From JAJZRJ01 sp040757055 (GTDB lineage: Bacteria; Desulfobacterota; Desulfobulbia; Desulfobulbales; Desulfurivibrionaceae): a DNA stretch of 64,000 bases. The stretch is taken from NCBI GenBank assembly GCA_040757055.1, contig JBFLXY010000002.1, positions 186,001-250,000 on the forward strand. Direction: 5' to 3'. Both the position numbers and the translations under genes were made by a program. The notes beneath the pieces are model-generated. The model made no database searches. It had not been told where the DNA came from and saw only the letters and a program-made list of their open reading frames with translations. Shown piece after piece: positions 50,268 to 59,008 of the stretch (positions within the stretch are counted from its first letter, which is position 1; each line of letters begins with the position of its first letter).

Positions 50268-51419
50268 ATGGGCCGGGACGCTCCCCACATCCTCATCGTC
50301 GCTGGCGAGGCATCCGGCGACCTGCATGGCGCCCATCTGGCCGAGGCCCTGCGGGAACTCTCCCCCTCCGTAACCATCGCCGCCATGGGCGGGAAGGCTC
50401 TGGCCGCCCATGGGGCGACCATGTTGGCCGATGCGGCCAGGCTCGCGGTGGTGGGCATCTTCGAGGTGTTGAGCCATCTTGGGGACATCCGGGCGGCCAT
50501 GGCGTCACTTACCCGTCACCTCCGCGACAGGCGGCCTGATCTCGTGGTGCTCATCGACTATCCCGATTTCAATCTGCTCCTGGCCCGCAGGGCGAAAAAG
50601 CTGGGCATCCCGGTCCTCTATTACATCAGCCCCCAGGTCTGGGCCTGGCGAAGCGGCCGGGTCAAGACCATCCGCCGCCTAGTCAACCGCATGGCGGTGA
50701 TCCTGCCCTTTGAGCAGGAATTTTACGCCCGGCATGGGATGATGGTGGATTTTGTCGGTCATCCGCTGCTGGACTCGGTCCGCACCACCCTGTCGCGCGA
50801 GGAATTTTGCCGTCGCCACGGGCTTCCGGCAGCCAACAGGTTGATCGGCCTGCTGCCGGGCAGCCGGAAAAAGGAACTCGCCGCCATGCTGCCGCTTTTC
50901 CTTGCCGCAGCGGAGCGGCTGGCAGCGGCTCACCCCGATCTCACCTTCCTGATTCCCCTCGCCCCGACCCTGAGCCGGGCCGACCTCGATCAGTGCGGTC
51001 TGTCGGGCACCTCCCTTGACGTGCGGGTGGTGGAGGAAGACCGTTACGAACTCATGGCCGCCTGCCGGGCGGTGATGGCCGCCTCCGGCACCGTCACCCT
51101 GGAGCTGGCCATCCTCGGGGTGCCCATGGTGGTCGCCTATCGGGTCTCCGGTCTCACCTATGCCCTGGGCCGGCGGCTGATCAAGGTGGCGTACGCGTCT
51201 CTGGTCAATCTGGTGGCAGGCGAACGGGTGGTGGATGAACTGCTGCAGCACGACGCCACGCCGGAGAAGATCGGCTCAGCCGTTGGGCGCCTGTTGGAGG
51301 ATGCCCCCTATCGCCAGGCGATGATCGGTCAACTGCACCAGGTGCGGGAAAGGCTGGGTGAAGCCGGGGCCTCGCGCCGCACCGCGGAACTGGCCCTTGC
51401 GATGATTCCCCGGCCTTAG
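50268..51419 (+). CDS. lpxB: Lipid-A-disaccharide synthase
   Basis: Condenses UDP-2,3-diacylglucosamine and lipid X into the lipid A disaccharide; 383 residues, GT19. The N-terminal ILIVAGEASGDLHGAHLAEAL, SPQVWAWRSGRVKTI near 120, and GLLPGSRKKELAAMLP near 195 are diagnostic; ASGTVTLELAILGVPMVVAY near 270 binds UDP. It proves that the cell makes lipid A. It starts 3 bp after the oxidoreductase stop. Its end overlaps the convergent trmL end by 4 bp. Confidence 0.96.
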   Translation: MGRDAPHILIVAGEASGDLHGAHLAEALRELSPSVTIAAMGGKALAAHGATMLADAARLAVVGIFEVLSHLGDIRAAMASLTRHLRDRRPDLVVLIDYPDFNLLLARRAKKLGIPVLYYISPQVWAWRSGRVKTIRRLVNRMAVILPFEQEFYARHGMMVDFVGHPLLDSVRTTLSREEFCRRHGLPAANRLIGLLPGSRKKELAAMLPLFLAAAERLAAAHPDLTFLIPLAPTLSRADLDQCGLSGTSLDVRVVEEDRYELMAACRAVMAASGTVTLELAILGVPMVVAYRVSGLTYALGRRLIKVAYASLVNLVAGERVVDELLQHDATPEKIGSAVGRLLEDAPYRQAMIGQLHQVRERLGEAGASRRTAELALAMIPRP

Positions 51420-51880
51420 CGGGGATTCTGGCGGATCGCCTCGTAGAGCACCACCGCCGCGGCCATGGCCAGATTGATGCTGCGGATGTTGGGGTTGGTC
51501 ATCGGAATCCGCAGGCAGCGCTCCCCGTAGTCCCGCAGCAGCTGGGCGGGCAATCCCTTGGTCTCCTTGCCGAAGATGAGAAAATCGCCGGCCTGGTAGC
51601 GGGCCTCGGTGTAAAGGCGATCCGCCTTCTTGCTCAGGAAATGCAGGCGCCGTTCGTCCTGGGCCGCGAGAAACGCCTCCAGGTTCTCCCAGTAGACGAT
51701 CTGCACGTGCTCCCAGTAGTCGAGGCCGGCGCGCTTGAGCTGCTTGTCGTCGGTGCTGAAGCCGAGCGGCTTGACCAGGTGGAGCACGGTGTCGGTGGCG
51801 CCGCAGAGCCGCGCGATGCTGCCGGTATTGGGCGGGATCTCCGGCTCCACCAGCACGATGTGGAAGGGCGGCTGGCGCAT
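51416..51880 (-). CDS. trmL: tRNA (cytidine(34)-2'-O)-methyltransferase
   Basis: SPOUT-fold enzyme of 154 residues that methylates the wobble nucleotide of tRNA-Leu. Motif 1 VEPEIPPNTGSIARLCGAT near 10-28, knot residues FGKETKGLP near 98, RIPMTNPNIRSINLAMAAAV near 120 fit TrmL/SpoU. ATG 51880; a GTG at 51889 is also possible. It lies 14 bp after the M23 peptidase gene on the same strand. Confidence 0.93.
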   Translation of the reverse strand: MRQPPFHIVLVEPEIPPNTGSIARLCGATDTVLHLVKPLGFSTDDKQLKRAGLDYWEHVQIVYWENLEAFLAAQDERRLHFLSKKADRLYTEARYQAGDFLIFGKETKGLPAQLLRDYGERCLRIPMTNPNIRSINLAMAAAVVLYEAIRQNPR

Positions 51881-51894
51881 GCGCGGCACAATGG

Positions 51895-53340
51895 CTAGAG
51901 GAAGGTGAACTTGCTCTCCGGGGTGACGGTGACGCTGTTGACCATCACCGCCCTGGGATCGTCAAGCGAATCGGAAAGCCGTGCCAGGACGTTCTGCTGT
52001 TGCAGGAACCTGGCGAGTTCCTGCCCCCGGAGCACGGAGCGCGGCTTGCTCTTCATGGCGAAAGGATTGATGTAGGCGCCGTTCGCCTGGACCCGGTAGT
52101 CGAGATGGGGGCCGGTGGAAAGGCCGGTGGAGCCGACGTAGCCGATCACCGTTTTTTGCGTTACCCGGCTGCCGACCGCGAGCCCTGCTCGATACCCGGA
52201 AAGATGGCTGTACATGGTGCGATAGCCGTTGCCGTGTTCGATGACGATCTGTTTGCCGTACCCGCCGTTCCAGCCCATGCTGCTCACGCGGCCGTCGGCG
52301 GCGGCCATGACCGGCGTGCCGGTGGGCGCCGCCAGGTCAACCCCCGGGTGGGGCCGGGAAAATTGCAGGATCGGGTGCATGCGGCTCATGGTAAAACCGG
52401 AAGAAACCCGGGCCATGGGCACCGGCGAACGGATGAAGAAGGCACCCAGTTCCTCACCGTTGCCATCGTAGTAGGCTCCCCGGTCTGCGCCGGGCGGTGT
52501 GTAGTAATACCCCTCCAGCGACTCGGAATTGGTTCGCTCGTAGCGGGCGAGCAGGATTTTGCCGTAGCCGACGAAATCGCCGTCCTTGAAATACTTTTCG
52601 AACACCATGCTGAAACGGTCGCCGATCCGGGTCTCGGTGTTGAAGTCGATGCGCGAGGCGAAGATGTCGGCAAAGGCGTAGATGAGCCGGGGCTCTTCGC
52701 GGGAGGAGACAAAGGCGTCGTAGAGGGACTGGCTCACCTCGCCGCTCACCTTGACGGTGCGCCGTTCCAGGGGAACACTGAGGCGTTCCGCGTAAAAATT
52801 GCCATCCTGATGGCGGCTCACCCGGTGGACGTTGAGCGGGCCGGATTCAAAGGTGCATTCCTGCAGTTCTCCCTGGCTGTCGAGCCGCAGGGAGTAGCGG
52901 TCGCGGGGCCGCAGGTTGCGGAAATCGATGGCCCCGCGCAACGCCTGGATCACCTGCTGGCCGACGCTGTCGGGAACTTCGTAGCGCTGGAAGGATGAAG
53001 TCAGCGAGTCGCCGGGGTGGAGGATGCCGGTGAATTCGTAGCCGTCGGACGACGTCTTGTCCTCCGGCGGGGCGGAGCGACTGCCCTGCCACAGATGGCC
53101 CCAGGCCGAGGCGCTGTTGGGATCGGGCGGGGTGACATTGGCAAAGATGGTGGCCACGACGCTGACGGCGATGACCACGGTGGGGAAGTGCGGTGTGTTG
53201 ATGAAGAATTTGAGCGTCCGCCGGCAGCAGGCGCAGGAAAGCCGGGCATTTTTCAGGAACGGCCGCAGCCGGCCGGCGTGGAAGGTTTTCAGTTTGGACC
53301 AGATGGTTCTGGCTTTCCGGAGCAGGGCGTTTCCGGTCAT
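51895..53340 (-). CDS. Inner-membrane-anchored M23 metallopeptidase
   Basis: 481-residue peptidoglycan hydrolase of the MepM/NlpD-like group. A basic cytoplasmic N-terminus, one TM helix (about 55-73, VVIAVSVVATIFANV), an OapA/LysM-like central region with HPGDSLTSSFQRYEVPDSV, and the C-terminal lytic domain: HPGVDLAAPTGTPV near 331 (zinc His and Asp), MYSHLSGY and HLDYRV near 375-410. All zinc-ligand residues are intact, so it should be active. ATG 53340/53343 are tandem starts behind GGGGGA. Promoter at 53399-53427. Confidence 0.93.
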   Translation of the reverse strand: MTGNALLRKARTIWSKLKTFHAGRLRPFLKNARLSCACCRRTLKFFINTPHFPTVVIAVSVVATIFANVTPPDPNSASAWGHLWQGSRSAPPEDKTSSDGYEFTGILHPGDSLTSSFQRYEVPDSVGQQVIQALRGAIDFRNLRPRDRYSLRLDSQGELQECTFESGPLNVHRVSRHQDGNFYAERLSVPLERRTVKVSGEVSQSLYDAFVSSREEPRLIYAFADIFASRIDFNTETRIGDRFSMVFEKYFKDGDFVGYGKILLARYERTNSESLEGYYYTPPGADRGAYYDGNGEELGAFFIRSPVPMARVSSGFTMSRMHPILQFSRPHPGVDLAAPTGTPVMAAADGRVSSMGWNGGYGKQIVIEHGNGYRTMYSHLSGYRAGLAVGSRVTQKTVIGYVGSTGLSTGPHLDYRVQANGAYINPFAMKSKPRSVLRGQELARFLQQQNVLARLSDSLDDPRAVMVNSVTVTPESKFTFL

Positions 53341-53689
53341 CATTCCCCCATGATGGCATGATTCCCATGGCTGCCCTTGTGCAGTCATGGTTTGGTATTT
53401 TCTAGCAAACCGGGCCGGCAAAGACAAGCATCTTTTCGCCCGTCCGCCGCATTTTTCCGGATGCGCCGGTTCGCCGTCCTCCAAATATCCTCGCCTTGCG
53501 GGCAACTCTTCCGGGCGGCAGGCGGTGAAAAAATATGTAGTCCCACGGACGAATTCTTGTTAAATACGGAAGCGGTCTGCGGCGGGACGCCCCCTGTGGC
53601 CGTCCGGTTTCCCTTGAAACCGATTTTTCGTGCCGGCGCATTCGCGTCCCGGAAAAGACCATCACGCGATGGGAGCTGAAGAGAAGACA
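53341..53689. other. Divergent intergenic region between M23 peptidase and lysC
   Basis: 349 bp with the minus-strand promoter at 53399-53427. The plus side is AT-rich around 53528-53575 (with TTGTTAAATAC) but has no convincing two-box promoter, and no lysine riboswitch-like fold or leader peptide was recognised. lysC has GAAGAGAAG just before its ATG. Nothing else seen. Confidence 0.5.
53399..53427 (-). promoter_or_regulatory. Promoter for the M23 peptidase gene
   Basis: Minus strand TTGTCT (53427-53422), 17-bp spacer, TAGAAA (53404-53399), 58 bp before the ATG. Confidence 0.5.
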
Positions 53690-54991
53690 ATGGCATTGAT
53701 CGTACAGAAATTCGGCGGCACCTCGGTCGCCAATCCCGACAAGATCAAGGCGGTGGCGGATCGGGTGCTCGCCTCCCGCAAACAGGGCCACCAGATGGTG
53801 GTGGTGCTCTCGGCCATGGCCGGCGAGACCAACCGCTTTGTCGCCCTGGCCAATGAGATGCAGGCCATGCCCGATCCGCGCGAGATGGACGTGCTGCTTG
53901 CCACCGGCGAACAGGTCACGGTCGCCCTCTTCGCCATGGCGGTCAAGGAGCGGGGCTTTGACGCGGTATCGCTCCTGGGCGATCAGGTGAAGATCCACAC
54001 CGACACCATGCACACCAGGGCCCGCATCACCTCCATCGACACCGAGTTGATCCGCAGCCACCTCAAGGCCGGCAGGGTGGTGGTGGTCGCCGGCTTCCAG
54101 GGGGTGACCGACAACGGTGACCTTTCCACCCTCGGCCGCGGCGGCTCAGATACCACGGCGGTGGCCCTGGCCGCGGCGCTCAAGGCCGACCAGTGCGATA
54201 TCTTCACCGACGTGGAGGGGGTTTATACCACCGACCCCAACATCTGCGCCACCGCCCGCAAGATCGACCGCATTTCCTACGACGAAATGCTGGAGCTGGC
54301 AAGCCTCGGCGCCAAGGTGCTCGATATCCGCTCGGTGAGCTTTGCCAAACGCTACAAGGTGCCGGTCCATGTCCGGTCCACCTTTACCACTTCTGAAGGA
54401 ACCTGGGTTGTTGAGGAGGATAAGGCCATGGAATCGAATCCGGTCTCCGGTGTCACCTATAACAAGAACGAGGCGCGCATCACCATCAGCAAGGTGCCGG
54501 ACAAGCCGGGCATCGCCTCCCGCATCTTCACGCCGGTCTCGGACGAGGGCATCGTCGTGGACATGATCATCCAGAACACCCGCGACGGAAACCTCACCGA
54601 CCTAACCTTCACCGTGCCGAAGCCTGACTACAAGAAGGCCATAGCCATCATCGAGAAAATCGCCAAGCAGATCGGCGCCGAAAAGGTGACCGGTTCCGAG
54701 AACATTGCCAAGGTCTCCATCGTGGGGGTCGGCATGCGCAACCATGCGGGCATTGCCACCACCATGTTCAAGGTGCTGGCGGACGAGGGGATCAACATCA
54801 TGATGATCAGCACCTCGGAGATCAAGGTCTCCTGTGTCATCGAAGAGAAGTATACCGAACTGGCGGTGCGCACCCTGCACGCCGCCTTCGGCCTCGACAA
54901 GGCGCCGAAGAAGGGTGCCAGGGGGTGCGCGGCCTGCAAGACCAAGGGTGCGGCCAAGGCCAAGCCGGCGGTCAAGACCAAGAAAAAGTAA
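53690..54991 (+). CDS. lysC: Aspartate kinase
   Basis: 433-residue monofunctional aspartokinase, first step to Lys, Thr, Met. IVQKFGGTSVANPDKIKAVA at the N-terminus, LSTLGRGGSDTTAVALAAAL near 145, IFTDVEGVYTTDP near 170; two C-terminal ACT domains (about 265-400) should give allosteric feedback by Lys and/or Thr. Odd: after the second ACT domain the protein runs into about 29 residues of a Lys/Ala-rich tail with a CAAC (APKKGARGCAACKTKGAAKA), absent from ordinary aspartokinases of ~405-410 residues. ATG 53690. cimA follows after 10 bp. Confidence 0.94.
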   Translation: MALIVQKFGGTSVANPDKIKAVADRVLASRKQGHQMVVVLSAMAGETNRFVALANEMQAMPDPREMDVLLATGEQVTVALFAMAVKERGFDAVSLLGDQVKIHTDTMHTRARITSIDTELIRSHLKAGRVVVVAGFQGVTDNGDLSTLGRGGSDTTAVALAAALKADQCDIFTDVEGVYTTDPNICATARKIDRISYDEMLELASLGAKVLDIRSVSFAKRYKVPVHVRSTFTTSEGTWVVEEDKAMESNPVSGVTYNKNEARITISKVPDKPGIASRIFTPVSDEGIVVDMIIQNTRDGNLTDLTFTVPKPDYKKAIAIIEKIAKQIGAEKVTGSENIAKVSIVGVGMRNHAGIATTMFKVLADEGINIMMISTSEIKVSCVIEEKYTELAVRTLHAAFGLDKAPKKGARGCAACKTKGAAKAKPAVKTKKK

Positions 54992-55001
54992 GCCACGGCG
55001 T

Positions 55002-56603
55002 ATGACCGAATCGCTCGTCATCTACGACACCACGCTGCGTGATGGGACCCAGGCTGAGAATTTCAACCTGTCGGTGGATGACAAGGTCCGCATCACCCTC
55101 AAACTCGATGAACTGGGAATCGACTTTATCGAGGGCGGCTGGCCCGGCGCCAACCCGGCCTCCACCGAGTATTTCCGGGAAATTAAAAACTACCGCCTGA
55201 AGCACGCCACGGTCTCCGCCTTCGGCAGCACCCGCAACTTCAGGAACCCGGCGGATCAGGACCCGAACCTTCAGGCCCTGGTGGCGGCCAGAACCAGCGC
55301 CATCACCATCTTCGGCAAGACCTGGGACATCCACGTGCGGGACGCCCTGGGGATCGGCCTTGACGACAATCTCACGATCATCGAGGATTCGCTGGCCTTT
55401 CTCCGGCCGCACGTGCCCCACCTCTTCTACGATGCCGAGCATTTCTTCGACGGCTTCAAGGCCAACCGGGAATACGCCCTGGCCACCCTTGGCAAGGCGG
55501 TGGCCGGCGGGGCCGACTGTCTGGTGCTCTGCGACACCAACGGCGGCACCCTGCCCAACGAGGTCATGGCCCTGGTGGACGCGGTGAGACAGCATTTTGC
55601 CGGCCAGGGGAAAGCCGTGGCGCTGGGCATCCATGCCCACAACGACACCGAAACCGCGGTGGCCAACTCCCTGATGGCGGTGGCCATGGGCGCCAGCCAT
55701 ATCCAGGGCACCATCAACGGCATCGGCGAACGGTGCGGCAACGCCAACCTCACCTCCATCATGCCGGGCCTCGCCCTCAAGATGGGACGGAATTTCCATG
55801 CCGCGACCAATCTCGCCCTGCTCACCGAGGCGTCCCGCTTTGTCACCGAGATCGGCAACCTGCCGCACAACAAGTACCAGCCCTACGTGGGGCAGGCTGC
55901 CTTTGCCCACAAGGGCGGCATCCATGTGAGCGCGGTCAAGAAAAATCCGCTCACCTACGAGCACATCGAACCGGAGAAGGTCGGCAATATCCGCCGCATC
56001 CTCATCTCCGACCAGGCGGGCAAGAGCAACATCCTGCACAAGGCGAAAAAGTACGGCATCGACCTCGACAGCAAGGACCCGCTGGTCAACACCATCCTCA
56101 AGGAGCTGAAGGAGCTGGAGAACCATGGCTTCCAGTTCGAGGGGGCCGAGGCCTCCTTCGAGCTGCTCATGCGCCGGGCTCTGGGCACCCAGAAGCACTA
56201 CTTCGATCTCAAGGGTTTCCGGGTCATCAGCCAGAAGGATCCGGACGGCCAGGTCTGCGAAGAGGCGACCATCCGGCTGGAGGTGGGCGGCGAGCCGGTG
56301 CATACCGCCGCTTTAGGCAACGGCCCGGTCAACGCGCTGGACAATGCCCTCAGGAAGGCGCTGAAGCGATTTTATCCGCAGCTGGCCGAGGTGGAGCTGC
56401 TGGACTACAAGGTGCGGGTGCTGGCCAGCGAGCACGGCACCGGCGCCCGGGTGCGGGTGCTGGTGGAATCGGGCGATGCGGTTTCCCGCTGGGGTACGGT
56501 GGGAGTCTCCCACGACATCATCGAGGCAAGCTGGCAGGCACTGGTGGACAGCATCACCTACAAGCTCATGAAGGATGAACAGCGCCACGGCCACAGCAGC
56601 TGA
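55002..56603 (+). CDS. cimA: (R)-citramalate synthase
   Basis: 533-residue enzyme condensing pyruvate and acetyl-CoA into citramalate, the start of the threonine-independent isoleucine route. DTTLRDGTQAENFNLSVDD near 8, HAHNDTETAVANSLMAVAMG near 210, and GNANLTSIMPGLALKMG near 245 are HMGL/CimA-type; the C-terminal LeuA-dimer regulatory domain occupies about 400-525. It differs from LeuA (NTLRDGEQ) in the DTTLRDGTQAE sequence. Cotranscribed with lysC, 10 bp apart. Downstream enzymes leuCD lie 35 kb away. Confidence 0.93.
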   Translation: MTESLVIYDTTLRDGTQAENFNLSVDDKVRITLKLDELGIDFIEGGWPGANPASTEYFREIKNYRLKHATVSAFGSTRNFRNPADQDPNLQALVAARTSAITIFGKTWDIHVRDALGIGLDDNLTIIEDSLAFLRPHVPHLFYDAEHFFDGFKANREYALATLGKAVAGGADCLVLCDTNGGTLPNEVMALVDAVRQHFAGQGKAVALGIHAHNDTETAVANSLMAVAMGASHIQGTINGIGERCGNANLTSIMPGLALKMGRNFHAATNLALLTEASRFVTEIGNLPHNKYQPYVGQAAFAHKGGIHVSAVKKNPLTYEHIEPEKVGNIRRILISDQAGKSNILHKAKKYGIDLDSKDPLVNTILKELKELENHGFQFEGAEASFELLMRRALGTQKHYFDLKGFRVISQKDPDGQVCEEATIRLEVGGEPVHTAALGNGPVNALDNALRKALKRFYPQLAEVELLDYKVRVLASEHGTGARVRVLVESGDAVSRWGTVGVSHDIIEASWQALVDSITYKLMKDEQRHGHSS

Positions 56604-57009
56604 TCGCGACCGGCGCACCTTGGTGCTGCTGGGCCTGGCCCTGGTAATCTGGCTGGGCTCTGCCGCCCGCTCCCACGTGACGATATCGCCGCAGCCCTTC
56701 CCGTCGGCCGGCCGGCCACCAGAATTCCTCAGGGCAGGGGAGGGGACGGCCCCTGAGCCTGCCGCCAAAGAGACCACGGATCGCAATCCCGCCTCCCTGG
56801 CCCTGGTCTCCTTTCAGCCTATTCCCATCAACCGGGCCGATCGCGAGGCCCTTATCGCCCTCGACGGCGTCGGGCCGGTTCTGGCCGGCCGGATCATCGA
56901 GTGGCGCGGGGCCCACGGCCGGTTCCGCAATAGCGATGACCTGCTTGCCGTGCGCGGCATCGGCCCTAAGAAACTCGCGAAAATCCTGCCGCAGATCACC
57001 TTCGATTAG
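56575..57009 (+). CDS. ComEA-like helix-hairpin-helix DNA-binding protein
   Basis: 144-residue membrane-anchored protein: TM helix near 16-30 (TLVLLGLALVIWLGS), Pro-rich linker, and a C-terminal pair of helix-hairpin-helix motifs (INRADREALIALDGVGPVLAGRI and LLAVRGIGPKKLAKIL, about 84-142), as in ComEA, a periplasmic DNA receptor for natural transformation. The ATG overlaps the cimA end by 29 bp, so the gene is probably translated by coupling. Competence partners (comEC) are not in the window. Confidence 0.85.
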   Translation: MNSATATAADRDRRTLVLLGLALVIWLGSAARSHVTISPQPFPSAGRPPEFLRAGEGTAPEPAAKETTDRNPASLALVSFQPIPINRADREALIALDGVGPVLAGRIIEWRGAHGRFRNSDDLLAVRGIGPKKLAKILPQITFD

Positions 57010-57656
57010 CCGAGCCGGCGTTGCACCAGGGCGTCCATGTCGGCCCGCAGTTGGGCGTATTCTTCGGCGGTGAGCCCTGCACCGCGCCCCACCTTTTCCG
57101 CCATCTCCTTGCTCAGAAAATCGCCTGGCCCGTGGGCATCGGCGTTCACGGCAAGCTTGGCCCCGGTCAGGCGGGCCATCGCCACCACATGGCCGTTGGT
57201 CAGCGAGTGCCCCCGCCGGCCGGAGAGTTCGAGCAGCACCCCTTTTTGCGCGGCAAGTTCCGCGTCCTCCCTGCTGATGAAGCCCGGATGGGCGAGAACA
57301 TCAACCCCGGCCTCGATGGCCGCCCGGTTGGTGCCGGGTTTCACCGGCTCCACCACGGTCTCGCCGTGACCGACCACGATGAGCGCCCCGAGTTGGCGGG
57401 CCTTGGCGGTGAGTTCGGCGAACATCTCCGGCGGCACATGGGTCAGCTCGGTGCCAGGCAGCAGCTTGGTGGCGCTGTAGCGGTTGAGGTCCGTTGCGGC
57501 CTGCACCAGGCGGGGGATGACAAAATCGAGGGTCGAGGAGTCGGCGTGGTCGGTGATCGCCACCGCGCTGTAGCCCAGGATTTCCACCCGGCGCAGGTGT
57601 TCGGCCGGGATGAGTTCGCCGTCGCTGAAGAGACAATGGGTGTGGAGATCGATCAT
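57006..57656 (-). CDS. PHP-domain metal hydrolase
   Basis: 216-residue PHP-fold hydrolase, possibly a histidinol-phosphatase- or YcdX-like enzyme. Metal ligands in LHTHCLFSDGELIP (near 4), ITDHADSS (near 34), GTELTHVPPEM, DVLAHPGFIS (near 118) and NADAHGP (near 174) are all present. Substrate cannot be assigned. Its ATG overlaps the miaB stop by 4 bp, and its 3' end converges on the ComEA-like gene with a 4-bp overlap. Last gene of the small-protein/TolC/miaB operon. Confidence 0.88.
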   Translation of the reverse strand: MIDLHTHCLFSDGELIPAEHLRRVEILGYSAVAITDHADSSTLDFVIPRLVQAATDLNRYSATKLLPGTELTHVPPEMFAELTAKARQLGALIVVGHGETVVEPVKPGTNRAAIEAGVDVLAHPGFISREDAELAAQKGVLLELSGRRGHSLTNGHVVAMARLTGAKLAVNADAHGPGDFLSKEMAEKVGRGAGLTAEEYAQLRADMDALVQRRLG

Positions 57657-59008
57657 GCGGGTTGCTCCTCGTGGTGGATGATGTGGCCGCGGAAGGAGTT
57701 CTGGCACGCCTCGTCGAGCTGGACCGTGACGAGCTGCCCCGGCGCGAACGATTCTGCGGCCGTGAAGTTGACGATGAAGTTGGTCGCGGTCCGGCCGCTC
57801 CATTGGCCGCCGTTTCGGCTGCCGCCCTCGACCATCACCTCGGCCGCGGTACCGACCAGTTCCTGCTTGCGGGCCAAGGTGATCTCCTCCTGCCGGGCCT
57901 GGAGAACGTTCAACCGTTCGCCCTTGACGGCCTCCGGCACCTTGTCGTTGAATCGTGCCGAGGCGGCATGGGGTCGGTCGGAATACTTGAAGGAAAAGGC
58001 GCCGTGGTAGCGCACTTCTTCGAGCAGCTCCATGGTGGCGGCGAAATCCGCCTCGCTCTCGCCGGGGAATCCCACGATGAGGTCGGTGGTGATGGCGATA
58101 TCGGGCCGGATGGCCCGCAGCATTGCAACCTTGCCAAGATACTCTTCCCGGGTGTACTTGCGGTTCATGCGTTTGAGCACCGCATCCGAACCCGACTGCA
58201 CCGGCAGGTGGAAGTGGGGGCAGAGGGTTGGGAGTTCGGCAAAGCAGCGCATCAACTCCTCGGAGAGGTCCTTGGGGTTCGAGGTGGTGAAGCGCAGCCG
58301 GGTAAGGCCGGGAATCTCTGCCACCTGGTGGAGCAGCTCGGCAAAGGAGGGGAGCCCTTCCCGCTCCTTGCCGTAGGAGTTGACGTTCTGGCCGAGCAAG
58401 GTGATCTCGCGCACTCCGAGGCGTACCAGATGGCTGACCTCGGCCAGGATGTCTGCCGGCGCCCGGCTGATCTCGCGGCCCCTGGTGTAGGGGACCACGC
58501 AGTAGGTGCAGAAGTTGTTGCACCCCTGCATGATGGTGACAAAGCGCTTGTGACTGGGGCCGCTGCCGAGTTCCGGCAGGAAGGGCGGAATGACAAAGGC
58601 CGGGGATTGGCCGATGGCGCTGCATTGGCCCTGCTCCGCCCGGACACTGGCCACCAGTTCCGGCAGCCGGTAAATCTCCTGCGGCCCGACCACCAGGTCG
58701 AGGTGGCCCATGCGTTCGAGCAGTGCCGTGCCCTCCTGCTGGGCCACGCAGCCGGTGACGGCCACCACCAGGGAGGGGTTGCGCTGCTTGAGCTTGCGGT
58801 AGCGGCCGAGCAAACTCATGGCCTTCTGTTCCGCCTTGCCCCGGATGCTGCAGGTATTGACGACGATGAGGTCCGCCTGCTCCGGCGCTACAGTCTCCAG
58901 GTAGCCTTCGCCGGCCATGAGCTGGGCCATGATCTCCGAGTCCCGCTCGTTCATCTGGCAGCCGAAGGTCTCGATGTGGAGCAGTCTGCTCCTGGCCGGG
59001 GCGTTCAT
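57653..59008 (-). CDS. miaB: tRNA-2-methylthio-N6-dimethylallyladenosine synthase
   Basis: 451-residue radical SAM methylthiotransferase that modifies A37 of tRNAs. The N-terminal UPF0004 domain has three cluster Cys in TFGCQMNERDSE, VNTCSIRGKAEQK and VTGCVAQQEG. The radical SAM motif CNNFCTYCVVPYTRGRE is near 164. A C-terminal TRAM domain follows from about 380. Start ATG 59008 overlaps the TolC stop by 4 bp; its stop overlaps the PHP ATG by 4 bp. Confidence 0.96.
   Translation of the reverse strand: MNAPARSRLLHIETFGCQMNERDSEIMAQLMAGEGYLETVAPEQADLIVVNTCSIRGKAEQKAMSLLGRYRKLKQRNPSLVVAVTGCVAQQEGTALLERMGHLDLVVGPQEIYRLPELVASVRAEQGQCSAIGQSPAFVIPPFLPELGSGPSHKRFVTIMQGCNNFCTYCVVPYTRGREISRAPADILAEVSHLVRLGVREITLLGQNVNSYGKEREGLPSFAELLHQVAEIPGLTRLRFTTSNPKDLSEELMRCFAELPTLCPHFHLPVQSGSDAVLKRMNRKYTREEYLGKVAMLRAIRPDIAITTDLIVGFPGESEADFAATMELLEEVRYHGAFSFKYSDRPHAASARFNDKVPEAVKGERLNVLQARQEEITLARKQELVGTAAEVMVEGGSRNGGQWSGRTATNFIVNFTAAESFAPGQLVTVQLDEACQNSFRGHIIHHEEQPA

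Noticed and set aside
53341..53689. Lysine riboswitch upstream of lysC
   Set aside because: The leader is short of the conserved lysine-aptamer helices and no terminator/antiterminator pair was seen.
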